Assembly: GCF_023638055.1 (NCBI RefSeq)
Contig: NZ_JAKRVY010000003.1
Coordinates: 124,001-188,000, forward strand
DNA from: Natranaeroarchaeum aerophilus
Lineage (GTDB): Archaea > Halobacteriota > Halobacteria > Halobacteriales > Natronoarchaeaceae
Direction of reading: 5' to 3'
DNA length: 64,000 nt
Shown piece after piece: positions 53,805-62,010 of this stretch. A program made the translations under genes and the position numbers. Numbering within the stretch: position 1 is the first letter of the stretch; every line of letters begins with the position of its first letter. Below the pieces are notes generated by a model. The model ran no database searches. It was given only the letters and a program-made list of their open reading frames with translations, and was not told the origin of the DNA.

Positions 53805-53834
53805 GGGACTTAATATTAGTTATTCGCTAATTGT
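53805..53834. promoter_or_regulatory. Shared promoter of COG0523 operon and NikR-like gene with inverted repeat
   Basis: The inverted repeat ATTAG-N7-CTAAT (53815-53831) lies in an 82-base gap between two divergent genes. The minus-strand TATA (TATTAAGT, about 53809-53816) for the COG0523 operon abuts it. For the plus gene the CTAATTG stretch is the best TATA candidate, so the repeat covers both promoters. Binding by the adjacent NikR-like protein is a reasonable guess. Confidence 0.45.
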
Positions 53835-53859
53835 GACCTTCATCATAACAACCACTATT

Positions 53860-54312
53860 ATGCCCCGTCACAAAGGCCCAGATATGCCGGTCGTAAGCAT
53901 CTCGCTCCCGGAGGAACTGCTGGAATCCGTCGACAGTTTCGCCGAGGAACAGGGCTACACGGGACGAAGCGAAGTGTTCAGACAGAGCGTCCGCGGCCTA
54001 CTCGGCGAGTTCGACGAGTCCGAACTCCGGGGTCGGGAGCTGATGGGGACCGTCACCGTGCTGTTCGAGTACGGGAGTTCGGGCGTCGAAAACGAGGTGA
54101 CCCACCTGCGTCACGAGTACGAATCGCTGATCGTCTCGAACGTCCACGGTCACGTCGGCGAGCGCTACTGTATGGAGCTGTTCGTCATCGAAGGGGGGCT
54201 GGAGGACGTCTCCGAAGTCGTCTCCAGCGTCCGGACGGTCGACGGCGTACTGACTGTCGATTACTCGCTTCAGCCGATCGACGATGTCGGCGGTATCGCC
54301 AGTCCGTCCTGA
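53860..54312 (+). CDS. NikR-like ribbon-helix-helix metalloregulator
   Basis: A 150-residue regulator (142 if started at the second ATG, 53884). The N-terminal ribbon-helix-helix (VSISLPEELLESVDSFAEEQGYTGRSEVFRQSVRGLL) is followed by a NikR-type ACT-fold domain. The metal site is conserved: a His in THLRHEY and the motif H-x-H-x5-C (VHGHVGERYC), matching nickel ligands His87, His89 and Cys95 of Escherichia coli NikR. It sits divergent to the COG0523 operon. Nickel is inferred by family, cobalt or zinc remain possible. Confidence 0.9.
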   Translation: MPRHKGPDMPVVSISLPEELLESVDSFAEEQGYTGRSEVFRQSVRGLLGEFDESELRGRELMGTVTVLFEYGSSGVENEVTHLRHEYESLIVSNVHGHVGERYCMELFVIEGGLEDVSEVVSSVRTVDGVLTVDYSLQPIDDVGGIASPS

Positions 54313-54315
54313 CGG

Positions 54316-54705
54316 TCAGAGATTGCGCAAGGAGAGCAGTTTGACACGCCCGACGCCGTCGAAATCCCGGAGATCGTAGACGAGTTCTCGGATCCGTGCC
54401 ACTTCGCCCCGACAGAATACCGTCTCCAGGCACCACTCTCCCTCGTGGACGTGACTGGTCGCACTGATGGCGTCCTGATACTGGTGTTGAATCCCGTGGA
54501 GTTCACGGATCACCTCCTCGTGCTCGTAATCGAAGACGATCACCGCCGCTACGGATCCCGACATCTCCTCCAGTTTCGAGTGGGCTTCGACGTACTCCTG
54601 GATCGCTTCCCGGACCGCCCGCGAGCGGGAATCGAATCCTTCGGCCTGCCAGACGGCGTCGAACTCGGCGAGCACGTCGTCGGGAATGTTCAGACTCGTT
54701 CGCAT
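54316..54705 (-). CDS. Second NikR-like ribbon-helix-helix regulator
   Basis: A 129-residue paralogue of NikR. Ribbon-helix-helix at 1-45 (MRTSLNIPDDVLAEFDAVWQ) and ACT-type domain with SHVHEGEWCLETVFCRG. The His-x-His pair and Cys are present but with four residues instead of five before Cys, so metal preference may differ from the neighbour. It converges on the first NikR-like gene with only three bases between the stops. Its own promoter is downstream of the TATA-poor region at 54715-54740. Confidence 0.87.
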   Translation of the reverse strand: MRTSLNIPDDVLAEFDAVWQAEGFDSRSRAVREAIQEYVEAHSKLEEMSGSVAAVIVFDYEHEEVIRELHGIQHQYQDAISATSHVHEGEWCLETVFCRGEVARIRELVYDLRDFDGVGRVKLLSLRNL

Positions 54706-54889
54706 ACACGTTGATGGGTCCGAACAGTGTTAGGGCCTGTCGTTTTTTCGGTGTCCTACCCGTCAGCGAGCCAGAGTGTACCATGTGTCAGTGTGCAAGC
54801 GGTAATAATACACGTACTAGGAAAATCGAGGCATTGTATACATATGAACCTAAGTTTATATTCGAGTTCCCCATTAGTAACAGATACGC

Positions 54890-55072
54890 ATGAGCCAGAG
54901 CGCCTCAACAACGTGGACGGACCCTTCGACCTGCCCGTTTTGCGACGCCGAACTCGCCGATCCCGGCGCGGGATTCGTCGATCATATTCACACGAGTACC
55001 GAGTGCAAGAGCGAGTTTGACACCTGGCGCTCGAATATTGCGGGCGATATGGGGGGTGAGTGGAGCGGATGA
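54890..55072 (+). CDS. Small zinc-finger protein (DUF7501-like)
   Basis: A 60-residue acidic protein with CPFCDAEL near residue 15 and HIHTSTEC near 32, giving a Cys-x2-Cys ... His-x-His/Cys zinc-finger pattern. It ends GGEWSG. I recall closely similar small proteins throughout haloarchaea without assigned function. The TATA-like gtttata at about 54853 lies 37 bases before the ATG. It overlaps the next gene by four bases (ATGA), so the pair is a small operon. Confidence 0.75.
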   Translation: MSQSASTTWTDPSTCPFCDAELADPGAGFVDHIHTSTECKSEFDTWRSNIAGDMGGEWSG

Positions 55073-55302
55073 GTCTCGGACGTACCACCGCGTCGACGCA
55101 CACGCCGACGCCGATTCCGAGCGAGATCGAAGCGCCGACGGCCAAGCTCGTCTACATGACACTCGACGCCGACGGCCCCCACACTATCGACGAGCTGAGC
55201 GACCGGCTGAACATGCAGAAACTGGTGCTGTTGGAGACGCTCCGAACGCTCGAATCGAAAGGGATCGTCGATGCCAACGGCGAGTGCTGTACCGCAAACT
55301 AG
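55069..55302 (+). CDS. Small winged-helix (MarR/TrmB-like) DNA-binding protein
   Basis: A 77-residue protein with a single winged-helix domain: APTAKLVYMTLDADGPHTIDELSDRLNMQKLVLLETLRTLESKGIV covers helices 1-3 and the beginning of the wing. The wing ends with GECCTAN, two adjacent cysteines at the C-terminus. Start 55069 (MSLGRTTAS) overlaps the stop of the preceding zinc-finger gene, indicating translational coupling; the two may act together. Target genes are unknown. Confidence 0.8.
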   Translation: MSLGRTTASTHTPTPIPSEIEAPTAKLVYMTLDADGPHTIDELSDRLNMQKLVLLETLRTLESKGIVDANGECCTAN

Positions 55303-55458
55303 CGACCGAACACTGGCGCTCTCCTTTTGATGGCAGCGTGGGAACTCCCGTGCCCGCCAGCGGATATTGCGGCTGACTGCCAGGCGACGAATCACATACA
55401 AGCCCCCGATCATCGAGTGGCGACAATTGTTAAGTTTGTTCGCCGGTTGGTTGCGGGT

Positions 55459-56634
55459 ATGGAACGACGACGATTTCTCGCCGCCGGTGGTGTCGGTGCA
55501 AGTGGCCTGTTGGCTGGCTGTACCGACGTGCTCGGTGACGACGATTCGGTCCCCGAGCGCGACCCCGCAAACGAAGTTGCCGACAGCATTGCGACCGCGG
55601 TCGGACTGACGAATACGGCTGCCCTGTCACTCGACAGCGTCGACACCGGTTTCGAGGAACCGGACACAATCGAGTTTGACGAGGACGAACCCCGCGACCG
55701 GCTTACCGAGGCCCGAACTGCGCTTGAGGACGCCGAAGCCGACGACGACGGAAGCCGTGAAACAGAGATCGCAGCCGTCCGTGCGTACATCGGAATCGTC
55801 GAGTCAATGATCGATATGTTCGTCGAGCTGCTCGACGGTGCGTCCGAACTCTCGGACTCCGACGAGTCGTTCGACCCCGACGATATTGATCGACTCCGCG
55901 GGAGTATCACCGCGGCGCGTGATCCGATCGAACGGGCGGTGAGTGCGCGGACGGCGGGCTCCGAGCACCGCGATTCGGCAGACGAGTCAGCGCTGACCGA
56001 CCTCGACGCCGAGTTCAAGACCGTTACCGACGGGTTCGACGAACTCGTCTCCTTTACCGACGGCTTCGACGTGCTAACCACGGGGTACGCTACGCTGCTC
56101 GATGGAGTCGAGTACGTCGAGACCGCACAGGATCAGTTCAGTGCCGAGGAGTACGACGATGCGCGCGTTGGGTTCGCCGATGCGACCGCGGCGTTCGACA
56201 CGGCAAATTCGACGTTTTCCGACGGTCAGTCCGACGCTCACGAGGAACTCGACGGAGAATTCGATCGGGCGACCGGCCGCAGCGATTCGCTCATTCGCCT
56301 GTCATCGAGCCACGAGTCGATGCTCGATGGGCGAGAGCTGCTGGAAGACGGCAAAGAGGAGTTCGAAAACGAAGAGTTCGGGGCCGCAAGCGCTGCGTTC
56401 TCCGGGGCACAGGAGGAGTTCACAGCAGCATCCGAAGAACTCGACGCAGAGCCACAGCCAGAAGGAGAGTTCGACGCGGAGTTCAATCAGGCCCAGTGTC
56501 GTGCCGACAATCTCGGTGAGGCCGCCGACGAGTTCGCGGCGGCGGCCGACGCTGCCGATCAGGGCAACTTCATCGAGGCGGACCAGCGGTTCGAGAACGG
56601 CGAAGACGCGCTCGAAGCAGCCGAAAACTGCTAG
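55459..56634 (+). CDS. Tat lipoprotein with helical repeats
   Basis: A 391-residue exported lipoprotein (RRRFLAAG and lipobox LAGC, Cys at about 20). The mature chain is acidic and predominantly helical. Segments of about 60-80 residues recur with F-x2-A-x3-F spacing, for example AQDQFSAEEYDDARVGFADATAAF and GKEEFENEEFGAASAAFSGAQEEF. These look like tetratricopeptide-type or spectrin-like helical repeats. No enzyme motif is present. Start 55459 is set by the Tat motif, although longer in-frame starts exist upstream. Confidence 0.78.
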   Translation: MERRRFLAAGGVGASGLLAGCTDVLGDDDSVPERDPANEVADSIATAVGLTNTAALSLDSVDTGFEEPDTIEFDEDEPRDRLTEARTALEDAEADDDGSRETEIAAVRAYIGIVESMIDMFVELLDGASELSDSDESFDPDDIDRLRGSITAARDPIERAVSARTAGSEHRDSADESALTDLDAEFKTVTDGFDELVSFTDGFDVLTTGYATLLDGVEYVETAQDQFSAEEYDDARVGFADATAAFDTANSTFSDGQSDAHEELDGEFDRATGRSDSLIRLSSSHESMLDGRELLEDGKEEFENEEFGAASAAFSGAQEEFTAASEELDAEPQPEGEFDAEFNQAQCRADNLGEAADEFAAAADAADQGNFIEADQRFENGEDALEAAENC

Positions 56635-57791
56635 AAGTTCCGCCAGACATCCTCGTCCCAGTTGTCGGACTGTTCGGCGTCATCATCCCCGCCGTCCTCT
56701 TCACGGGGCGTTTCGCCGGGGGGACTCGTCGCGCCGCCCGCGACGTTTACCGGCTCTTCGGCTTCGGGCAGGTTCAGCTCCGGCCACGCCCCTTCGTCCC
56801 AGTCGCCGACCTTGCTGTAGTAGTAGACGACGTTCCCGTTGATCACCGCAAAGAGGTCCCGCCGACGGTCGTGGACGACTCGCTCTTTCGTATCGATGGC
56901 GACATCGACGACGTCTTCGAGCGTATCGAGTTCGATGTAGTTGTTGCCGACCCACATCGGAATCGAACCTGTCGAGATCCAGTCCGCGTAGCGGCGGCGG
57001 TGGATCTCCTGTTTGATCGCGGCGATATCCATCTCCTCGGGATTCGTCGCACGGACTGTTCCGGCACCGGTCAAAAAGAGCAGTCCCATGAGACCGAACA
57101 GCGAGACGACCATCCAGTTCGGCGAACCGGTCTCTTCGATCGTCCGCGTCGTATCACGGGTCTGTGAGTCACGCAGGTCCGACTCGAACCAGTAAGCCCG
57201 GTCGGTCACCTCCATCACGCTCGTCGATGTCAACTCCCCTTCGTAGGTGCCCGTATCGTACTCGGTCCGCAGGTGGACGGTGGTCTCGACGCTCCCGACC
57301 CCGGAGAGTCGCTCCTGGAGTTCGGCGAGGCGCTGCTGGAGTACCTCGACGTCGATCGAGGTCGACGACGTGGCCTCGCCGTCCTCGACGGTTGCCGTTT
57401 CCTCGATGAGCACGTCCTCTTCGTACCAGAACACGTCCCCGTCACGGGTTCCCTCTATCTGTAGTGTCAGTTCGTGCGTTACCGTGGTCCCATCGGGCGC
57501 GGACGTTTGTGGTTCGATATCGACAACCGGCGAGGCTTCAATGATGTACGTCGAGCCATCCGAGGAGACGCCAGCCCATTCTTCCTCGTCGACGATCTCG
57601 GCACTGACCAGCCCCGTCGTCTCGATCGATTGCTGGTCGGTCTGTTCGGTGGCGGTCGTGGTCGGCGGCGTCAGCGCGATACCCGCCGCGACGACCAGCG
57701 CCAGCACTCCGGCGACCGCCAGCGCGATCATCAGGTTCCGTCCGTGGTTTGCGATCAGCAGCTTCGCGCGTGGGTCGTCGATCAGTGGCAT
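56631..57791 (-). CDS. DUF5305-like membrane protein
   Basis: A 386-residue protein with an N-terminal helix (about 21-41) and a second helix near 226-246; between them a beta-rich extracellular domain of about 180 residues (EWAGVSSDGSTYIIEASPVVDI...). After the second helix a cytoplasmic part follows with HRRRYADWISTG, GNNYIELDTLEDVVDVAIDTKERVVHD and an acidic tail. This order corresponds to the haloarchaeal DUF5305 family as I recall it. It is the last gene of the signal-peptidase cluster, and overlaps the lipoprotein gene by four bases, tail to tail. Confidence 0.8.
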   Translation of the reverse strand: MPLIDDPRAKLLIANHGRNLMIALAVAGVLALVVAAGIALTPPTTTATEQTDQQSIETTGLVSAEIVDEEEWAGVSSDGSTYIIEASPVVDIEPQTSAPDGTTVTHELTLQIEGTRDGDVFWYEEDVLIEETATVEDGEATSSTSIDVEVLQQRLAELQERLSGVGSVETTVHLRTEYDTGTYEGELTSTSVMEVTDRAYWFESDLRDSQTRDTTRTIEETGSPNWMVVSLFGLMGLLFLTGAGTVRATNPEEMDIAAIKQEIHRRRYADWISTGSIPMWVGNNYIELDTLEDVVDVAIDTKERVVHDRRRDLFAVINGNVVYYYSKVGDWDEGAWPELNLPEAEEPVNVAGGATSPPGETPREEDGGDDDAEQSDNWDEDVWRNF

Positions 57792-57883
57792 TGTGATTGG
57801 TGTGACAGTCGTCGACGTCCGAGGCTTCGGAGCGTGCCCTGCCGACCGTCTGTTTCGAGTCGTCTGTAATACCGAACTCCCAT

Positions 57884-57894
57884 GATATAATTTT
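57884..57894 (-). promoter_or_regulatory. Candidate promoter of the DUF5305-like gene
   Basis: Within the 136-base gap behind the signal peptidase stop, AAAATTATATC (minus strand) is a good TATA element about 95 bases before the ATG at 57791. It would give a leader of roughly 70 bases. It suggests that the DUF5305-like gene can be expressed apart from the signal peptidase. Confidence 0.4.
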
Positions 57895-57927
57895 GTTGGA
57901 AAATAACTGGGGCGAACAGATCAGGTA

Positions 57928-59085
57928 TCATAGCCACTTGCGGATCTTCCGGCGGAGCCGATATGCAAGGGGAACGTCCTTGCCCGATCGCAGCCGGATA
58001 TCGCCCGTCCCGAACAGGGCGACGATCGCGACCAGCCCTCCCATGGCGATCACGGCGTTGATGCTCAACAACGCGACGAGCGGATGGATCGAGTGGAGTC
58101 CGCCGATCAGGGTCGGGGGCAACACCACGAGATACCGGTGTTCGGTGACGTGGCGTGTGTATCGCCCCTCCTCTGCGGGGACAGAGAGCGTGACGCTGGT
58201 CTCGGCAGTGGACCCGCGGCTCACCCACGTCCGATCGGGCTCGGTTGTGACGTCCTCGCCGGGCTCGAAGAAAACGACGACCGGGACGAAGCCGTCGTTT
58301 CGCACGGTGTGTTCGACCGTCGAGCTGCCGCCCGCCTCGATCACCAGCGGGTCCTCCTCGGGTGTCTCCGAGCTCGCGACACCGTACTCCTGGATCCCCG
58401 CAGGGACAACCATCGCCGCCGTCGCGGCGACGACCAGCACGACGAGTACCGCGCCGCCGACCACCCAGATCTTCACGACATCGGGGCGTGACGACGAACG
58501 TGTGATATCGCGCGCGTTCCGCGAGCCGGTCAGGACGGCCAGCCCGATAAAGAACATCCCAAGAGCGACGAACGCGCCGCCGAGCTGGGTTCGTTCAAGC
58601 CCGCCCTCCCCGCCCATGGCAGAGACGACGGACTGCTGAACGCTATCTGCACCCGACTGAAAGCCCATCACGACCGTCCCGAGATGCGGAATGGTCACGA
58701 CTGTATCACCAACCTGGAGGGCGTGGGCGACAATTTGCCCATCCGAGACCGGCGGCTCGTCACCGTCCTGATCAGTGAACGGGTTGGCGTCGCCTCTCGT
58801 AATATAGCCCTCGTCGGTCTCCCCGACAACCCGGTGGGTCGTCAGCCCGCCGCCGTGGAGCTCCTCGGCCTCGAAGACCACCACGTCGTCCTCGCTCGTG
58901 TCGCCCGCGAGTAACGAGGGAACCGCCACGAAGCCGTCGCCCGCGTTCATCGCCGGCTCCATGCTGCCCGTCGAGACGAATCCCAGCAGGATGGGCTGGC
59001 CGAGCAACTGGCCGAGCAAGAGCGCAAGCACGATGATGACGAGGAAGAGTCCGAGCGCCCACTCGACGTAGGACCTGAGCGTCAT
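57928..59085 (-). CDS. Signal peptidase I (archaeal/ER type) fused to a beta-sandwich and extra membrane helices
   Basis: A 385-residue protein. Residues 1-160 are a signal peptidase I: a membrane helix at about 10-36, VSTGSMEPAM with nucleophile Ser41, TTHRV with His84 (the Ser-His type of archaeal, ER and SipW enzymes) and RGDANPFTDQD. Then come two helices (about 170-190 and 205-225), a domain of about 100 residues with Ig/CARDB-like strands (STVEHTVRNDGFVPVVVFFEPGED), another helix (about 332-360) and a basic tail. Archaeal signal peptidases are normally about 200-300 residues. The start is 59085; a GTG at 59097 is possible. Confidence 0.92.
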   Translation of the reverse strand: MTLRSYVEWALGLFLVIIVLALLLGQLLGQPILLGFVSTGSMEPAMNAGDGFVAVPSLLAGDTSEDDVVVFEAEELHGGGLTTHRVVGETDEGYITRGDANPFTDQDGDEPPVSDGQIVAHALQVGDTVVTIPHLGTVVMGFQSGADSVQQSVVSAMGGEGGLERTQLGGAFVALGMFFIGLAVLTGSRNARDITRSSSRPDVVKIWVVGGAVLVVLVVAATAAMVVPAGIQEYGVASSETPEEDPLVIEAGGSSTVEHTVRNDGFVPVVVFFEPGEDVTTEPDRTWVSRGSTAETSVTLSVPAEEGRYTRHVTEHRYLVVLPPTLIGGLHSIHPLVALLSINAVIAMGGLVAIVALFGTGDIRLRSGKDVPLAYRLRRKIRKWL

Positions 59086-59188
59086 GCTGGCCTCCACGAG
59101 TCACTTCCCGGGCTGGGCTGGCCCGTACGTATCCGGGAAGTATCGCGCATACGGTGTCTACGCTGGTGATCGGTGATATATTTGTTCC

Positions 59189-60328
59189 TCAGACGTACCG
59201 CCGGGCCAGGTCCCAGATGCTGCTGCGACCGATCGCAAGCAGACCGACCAGTGCGGCCAGCCCGACGCTTGCCGTCGCCGGATTACTCAGATATCGTTGT
59301 GTGGTCTCGACAACGGTCTCGCCCGGCGAACCGACGGTTACCTCGCCCGCCTCGCTGCCGCTGACGCTCACCGCGAACGTGCCCTCGTCGGCGAACGCGC
59401 GAGTGAACGTCACCGTCTCCTCCTCGCCTGCCGCTACGTCGATCTGCTGGCTCTGGAAGACGACCCCCGCAATCGCGAGTTCCGCTGTAAAGGTCCCGTC
59501 CTCGTCGCCGACGTTCGCGACGGTGGCCGTGACGTCGACGCTGTCGCCGAGGTCGATTTCGGTCGCCGACACAGCCGCGTCAGTCACCTCGAAGGAGGGT
59601 CCGCTGGGCGGGTCCGTGACAGTTACCGTCCCCGCCTCGGTCGTGTAGATCGTCACGCCGGGGCGGTTCGTCACCGCGATCTCGTACTCGCCGGACTGCT
59701 GGAACGTGCGCTCGAAGGTCACCGTCGTGGTCTGTCCCGGTCGAAGACTGATCAGTTGCTGGGAGACGATCGTCCCGTCGACCGACAGCCCAACCCGCGT
59801 CGAGCCCGGCCCGTCACCGCTGTTCTCGACGGTCGCGGTCACCGTCGAGGACTCACCGGTCTCTACCGCCCGCGGATCGACGTTTACCTCGTTGATTGAT
59901 ATCGACGACGATCTGTCATCCTCAGTCTCGATGCGGATCGTGAACACGTCGCCGTCGAGATCCTTCGAGCTATCGACTTCGAGGCCCACGCCCACCGACT
60001 CGCCGGGGTTCAGGGTTACTTCTTCGACTGGCTCGCCTGTATCGCTCCGGTGGAACTCGACGCCCTCGATGTCGCTGGTCACCCAGACGCGCTGCTCATC
60101 GTTTCCGGTCGAGCGGATCTGGAAGGCCTCATCGACGCTCGCCTTTGCGTGCGGCACGATACTTCCCCGGATTTTGATCTCGCCGTCCTCAATGGTCGCC
60201 ACGCTCTCGTCGGTCGCTTCGATTGTGATAAAGTCCGACGGCGAGTCCTCCTGTGCGGCCACAGTCGGCGCTACGAACAGCGCGAGTAGGCAGAGTGTGG
60301 CGACGAGTAGGACTCTTGTTGTGGGCAT
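59189..60328 (-). CDS. Secreted membrane-anchored CARDB-like protein
   Basis: A 379-residue protein with a Sec-type signal peptide (MPTTRVLLVATLCLLALFVAPTVAA-Q) and a C-terminal membrane helix (about 350-370) with a short basic tail. Between them is a beta-rich region: a unit at about 30-130 and two CARDB-like repeats (EVNVDPRAVETGESSTVTATVENSG and EVTDAAVSATEIDLGDSVDVTATVANVG). CARDB domains are cell-adhesion-related folds in archaeal surface proteins. It lies between a DUF1102-like secreted protein and the signal peptidase, all on the same strand. Confidence 0.85.
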   Translation of the reverse strand: MPTTRVLLVATLCLLALFVAPTVAAQEDSPSDFITIEATDESVATIEDGEIKIRGSIVPHAKASVDEAFQIRSTGNDEQRVWVTSDIEGVEFHRSDTGEPVEEVTLNPGESVGVGLEVDSSKDLDGDVFTIRIETEDDRSSSISINEVNVDPRAVETGESSTVTATVENSGDGPGSTRVGLSVDGTIVSQQLISLRPGQTTTVTFERTFQQSGEYEIAVTNRPGVTIYTTEAGTVTVTDPPSGPSFEVTDAAVSATEIDLGDSVDVTATVANVGDEDGTFTAELAIAGVVFQSQQIDVAAGEEETVTFTRAFADEGTFAVSVSGSEAGEVTVGSPGETVVETTQRYLSNPATASVGLAALVGLLAIGRSSIWDLARRYV

Positions 60329-60407
60329 TCGGAAGGTCTCCGGATCAGACAAGATTACATTTCTCTTAATCGCGGAGGTTGGCAGTTGAACTACCGAATG
60401 AGGTCAA

Positions 60408-61025
60408 TCAGGCCTCTTCGATCGTGATAGTAAGTAGCCCATCAGTGTCGTCGCTGTCTCCCGTGGTGAGTTCTGTCTGGGCCATCGTTTCATTACTGTC
60501 TTCATCCACCGTTAGTGCGTTATCTGGACTATCCGCAGTGTCCTCGAACGAAAGATCGTAGTTGGCCGTTCCTTCTTCGTCATCGAAGTCGAATGTAACT
60601 GTGAAATCATTCTCCCCGGCATCAGTACCATCATTTATTACTGTGAATAGATCGTCGTATGTGACTGTAGAGTTTGCTGGGATTGAATCAAGATTATCGA
60701 AATCACCACCACCATCCGTTGCTCCAAATACGATTGTTAGGTCGTCTGCTACCAGACTGGCTGCGTCATCACCCAGATTTGGAGTTTGATCGTAATCAGA
60801 GTCCGATACACCGGTAGCATTATCAAGCCCGATGCTATCGTAATCAGTCGGATCAATCACGACATCTACGAATTCATCGGCTATGTCTCCTGCGTTATTG
60901 ATAACGTTAACTTCAACCGAACGCTCTGCACTAACGCTGCTAAACGCACCCGATCCGAAGACCGCGCCGCCGCCCACTGTCAATGCGCCCAGTCCGACTA
61001 TCATGTTGCGTCTACTTGTTGGCAT
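60408..61025 (-). CDS. Tat-exported DUF1102/TasA-like protein, copy 1
   Basis: A 205-residue secreted protein. The signal has SRRNMIVG followed by a glycine-rich hydrophobic stretch (LGALTVGGGAVFGSGAF) and the probable cleavage FSSVSA-ERSVEV. The mature protein is a very acidic beta-rich domain (FDVVIDPTDYD, VTYDDLFTVIND, FTVTFDFDDEEG), the pattern of the haloarchaeal DUF1102 family, which I consider TasA/camelysin-like. The signal is nearly identical to copy 2, which diverges from it. Base composition is lower in GC than its downstream neighbours. Confidence 0.82.
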   Translation of the reverse strand: MPTSRRNMIVGLGALTVGGGAVFGSGAFSSVSAERSVEVNVINNAGDIADEFVDVVIDPTDYDSIGLDNATGVSDSDYDQTPNLGDDAASLVADDLTIVFGATDGGGDFDNLDSIPANSTVTYDDLFTVINDGTDAGENDFTVTFDFDDEEGTANYDLSFEDTADSPDNALTVDEDSNETMAQTELTTGDSDDTDGLLTITIEEA

Positions 61026-61099
61026 GGTTATATTCTCCGTTGAGTCTGCGCCGGAACCCGTAAGGTTGGATTACCAGCCGACCTTCTGATCAGTACTCT

Positions 61100-61440
61100 A
61101 CACCCTACCCACTTTGTATTGAGTAGCTTGAACTTACTATCGCTTCGCTTGCCAGCCAGCAAGCCGAGCTTGAACCCCAGTTTTTGGGAAGTCCGGTACG
61201 TCGTCGAGGAGTGAGACAGGGGCGATCGACGCCGACTGAGGTCCACAATTTCTAAAAATTCTACAAATTGCAGCTATTTCTGCGGTTCCAGCGGGTCTAG
61301 ATACCGATAGCAATGGCCGAATTCCCTAAAAATCAATTCACCGGAATCACCAGACACCACCGGTTTCAAGCCCGGCTTGAACGGAATATCGCTCGGCAAT
61401 CCGAGTTTCAAGCCCCCTAATACAATGTGGGTAGGGTTGT
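61100..61440. repeat. Inverted duplicate promoter segments of two divergent secreted-protein genes
   Basis: The 457-base gap between copies 1 and 2 has no gene. At its two ends lie inverted, degenerate copies of about 80 bases: the left at about 61102-61180, the right at about 61360-61438. Each gives, read toward its gene, an AATACAA-x-GTGGGTAGGGT block (left on the minus strand about 77 bases, right on the plus strand about 45 bases before the ATG) and, further upstream, the CAAGC-CTTGAA segments. The AATACAA motif is TATA-like. This looks like duplication of gene plus promoter, or terminal repeats of a small element. Confidence 0.72.
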
Positions 61441-61482
61441 TACGACTGAGTAAGCGCAAACTAAGCGCAACAAGATTCAACC

Positions 61483-61968
61483 ATGAAATCCAATCGACGA
61501 AGCGTTCTGATCGGACTCGGTGCACTGACAGTCGGCGGCGGCGCAGTATTCGGTACGGGCGCGTTCAGTAGTGTTGAAGCGAATCGTACTGTTGAGGTGG
61601 CCGTAGCAGACGACTCCAGCGCCCTTGTAGGTCTACAAGCCAATGATTCAGATTATGTAACTGAAGAAGATGGTCTTCTAGTGATTGACCTGAGCGATCA
61701 GAATCTGGGTGACGCCTCGGGCGTTAATCGAAACGCAACTATCTCGATTGATAATGCGTTTACAATAGTTAATAACTCAGATTCAGATATCGATATTACG
61801 TTTGATATTGATGATCCAAGTCCGATTAATATCGAATTCGAGCCAGTTTCTCCAGATGGTATAACTGACGAAGAAGACATCAGTATAGATATAATAACAG
61901 ATGGTGCTACTGACGGTGATAATTTCAGTGGAGAAGTTACCATCACGGCTACACCATCTCCTGAGTAG
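61483..61968 (+). CDS. Tat-exported DUF1102/TasA-like protein, copy 2
   Basis: A 161-residue secreted protein, paralogue of copy 1. It has NRRSVLIG as Tat motif, LGALTVGGGAVFGTGAF, cleavage at FSSVEA-NRTVEV, then VAVADDSSALVGL and a beta-rich acidic domain ending TITATPSPE. Codon use is AT-rich (many GAT, AAT, ATA), quite unlike the surrounding genes, a sign of acquisition. Start 61483 is set by the Tat motif. It is divergent from copy 1; the two promoters are inverted copies. Confidence 0.82.
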   Translation: MKSNRRSVLIGLGALTVGGGAVFGTGAFSSVEANRTVEVAVADDSSALVGLQANDSDYVTEEDGLLVIDLSDQNLGDASGVNRNATISIDNAFTIVNNSDSDIDITFDIDDPSPINIEFEPVSPDGITDEEDISIDIITDGATDGDNFSGEVTITATPSPE

Positions 61969-62010
61969 TACTTCTTACAATTTAATTTTCTAAATGCGGT
62001 ATGTTATAAG

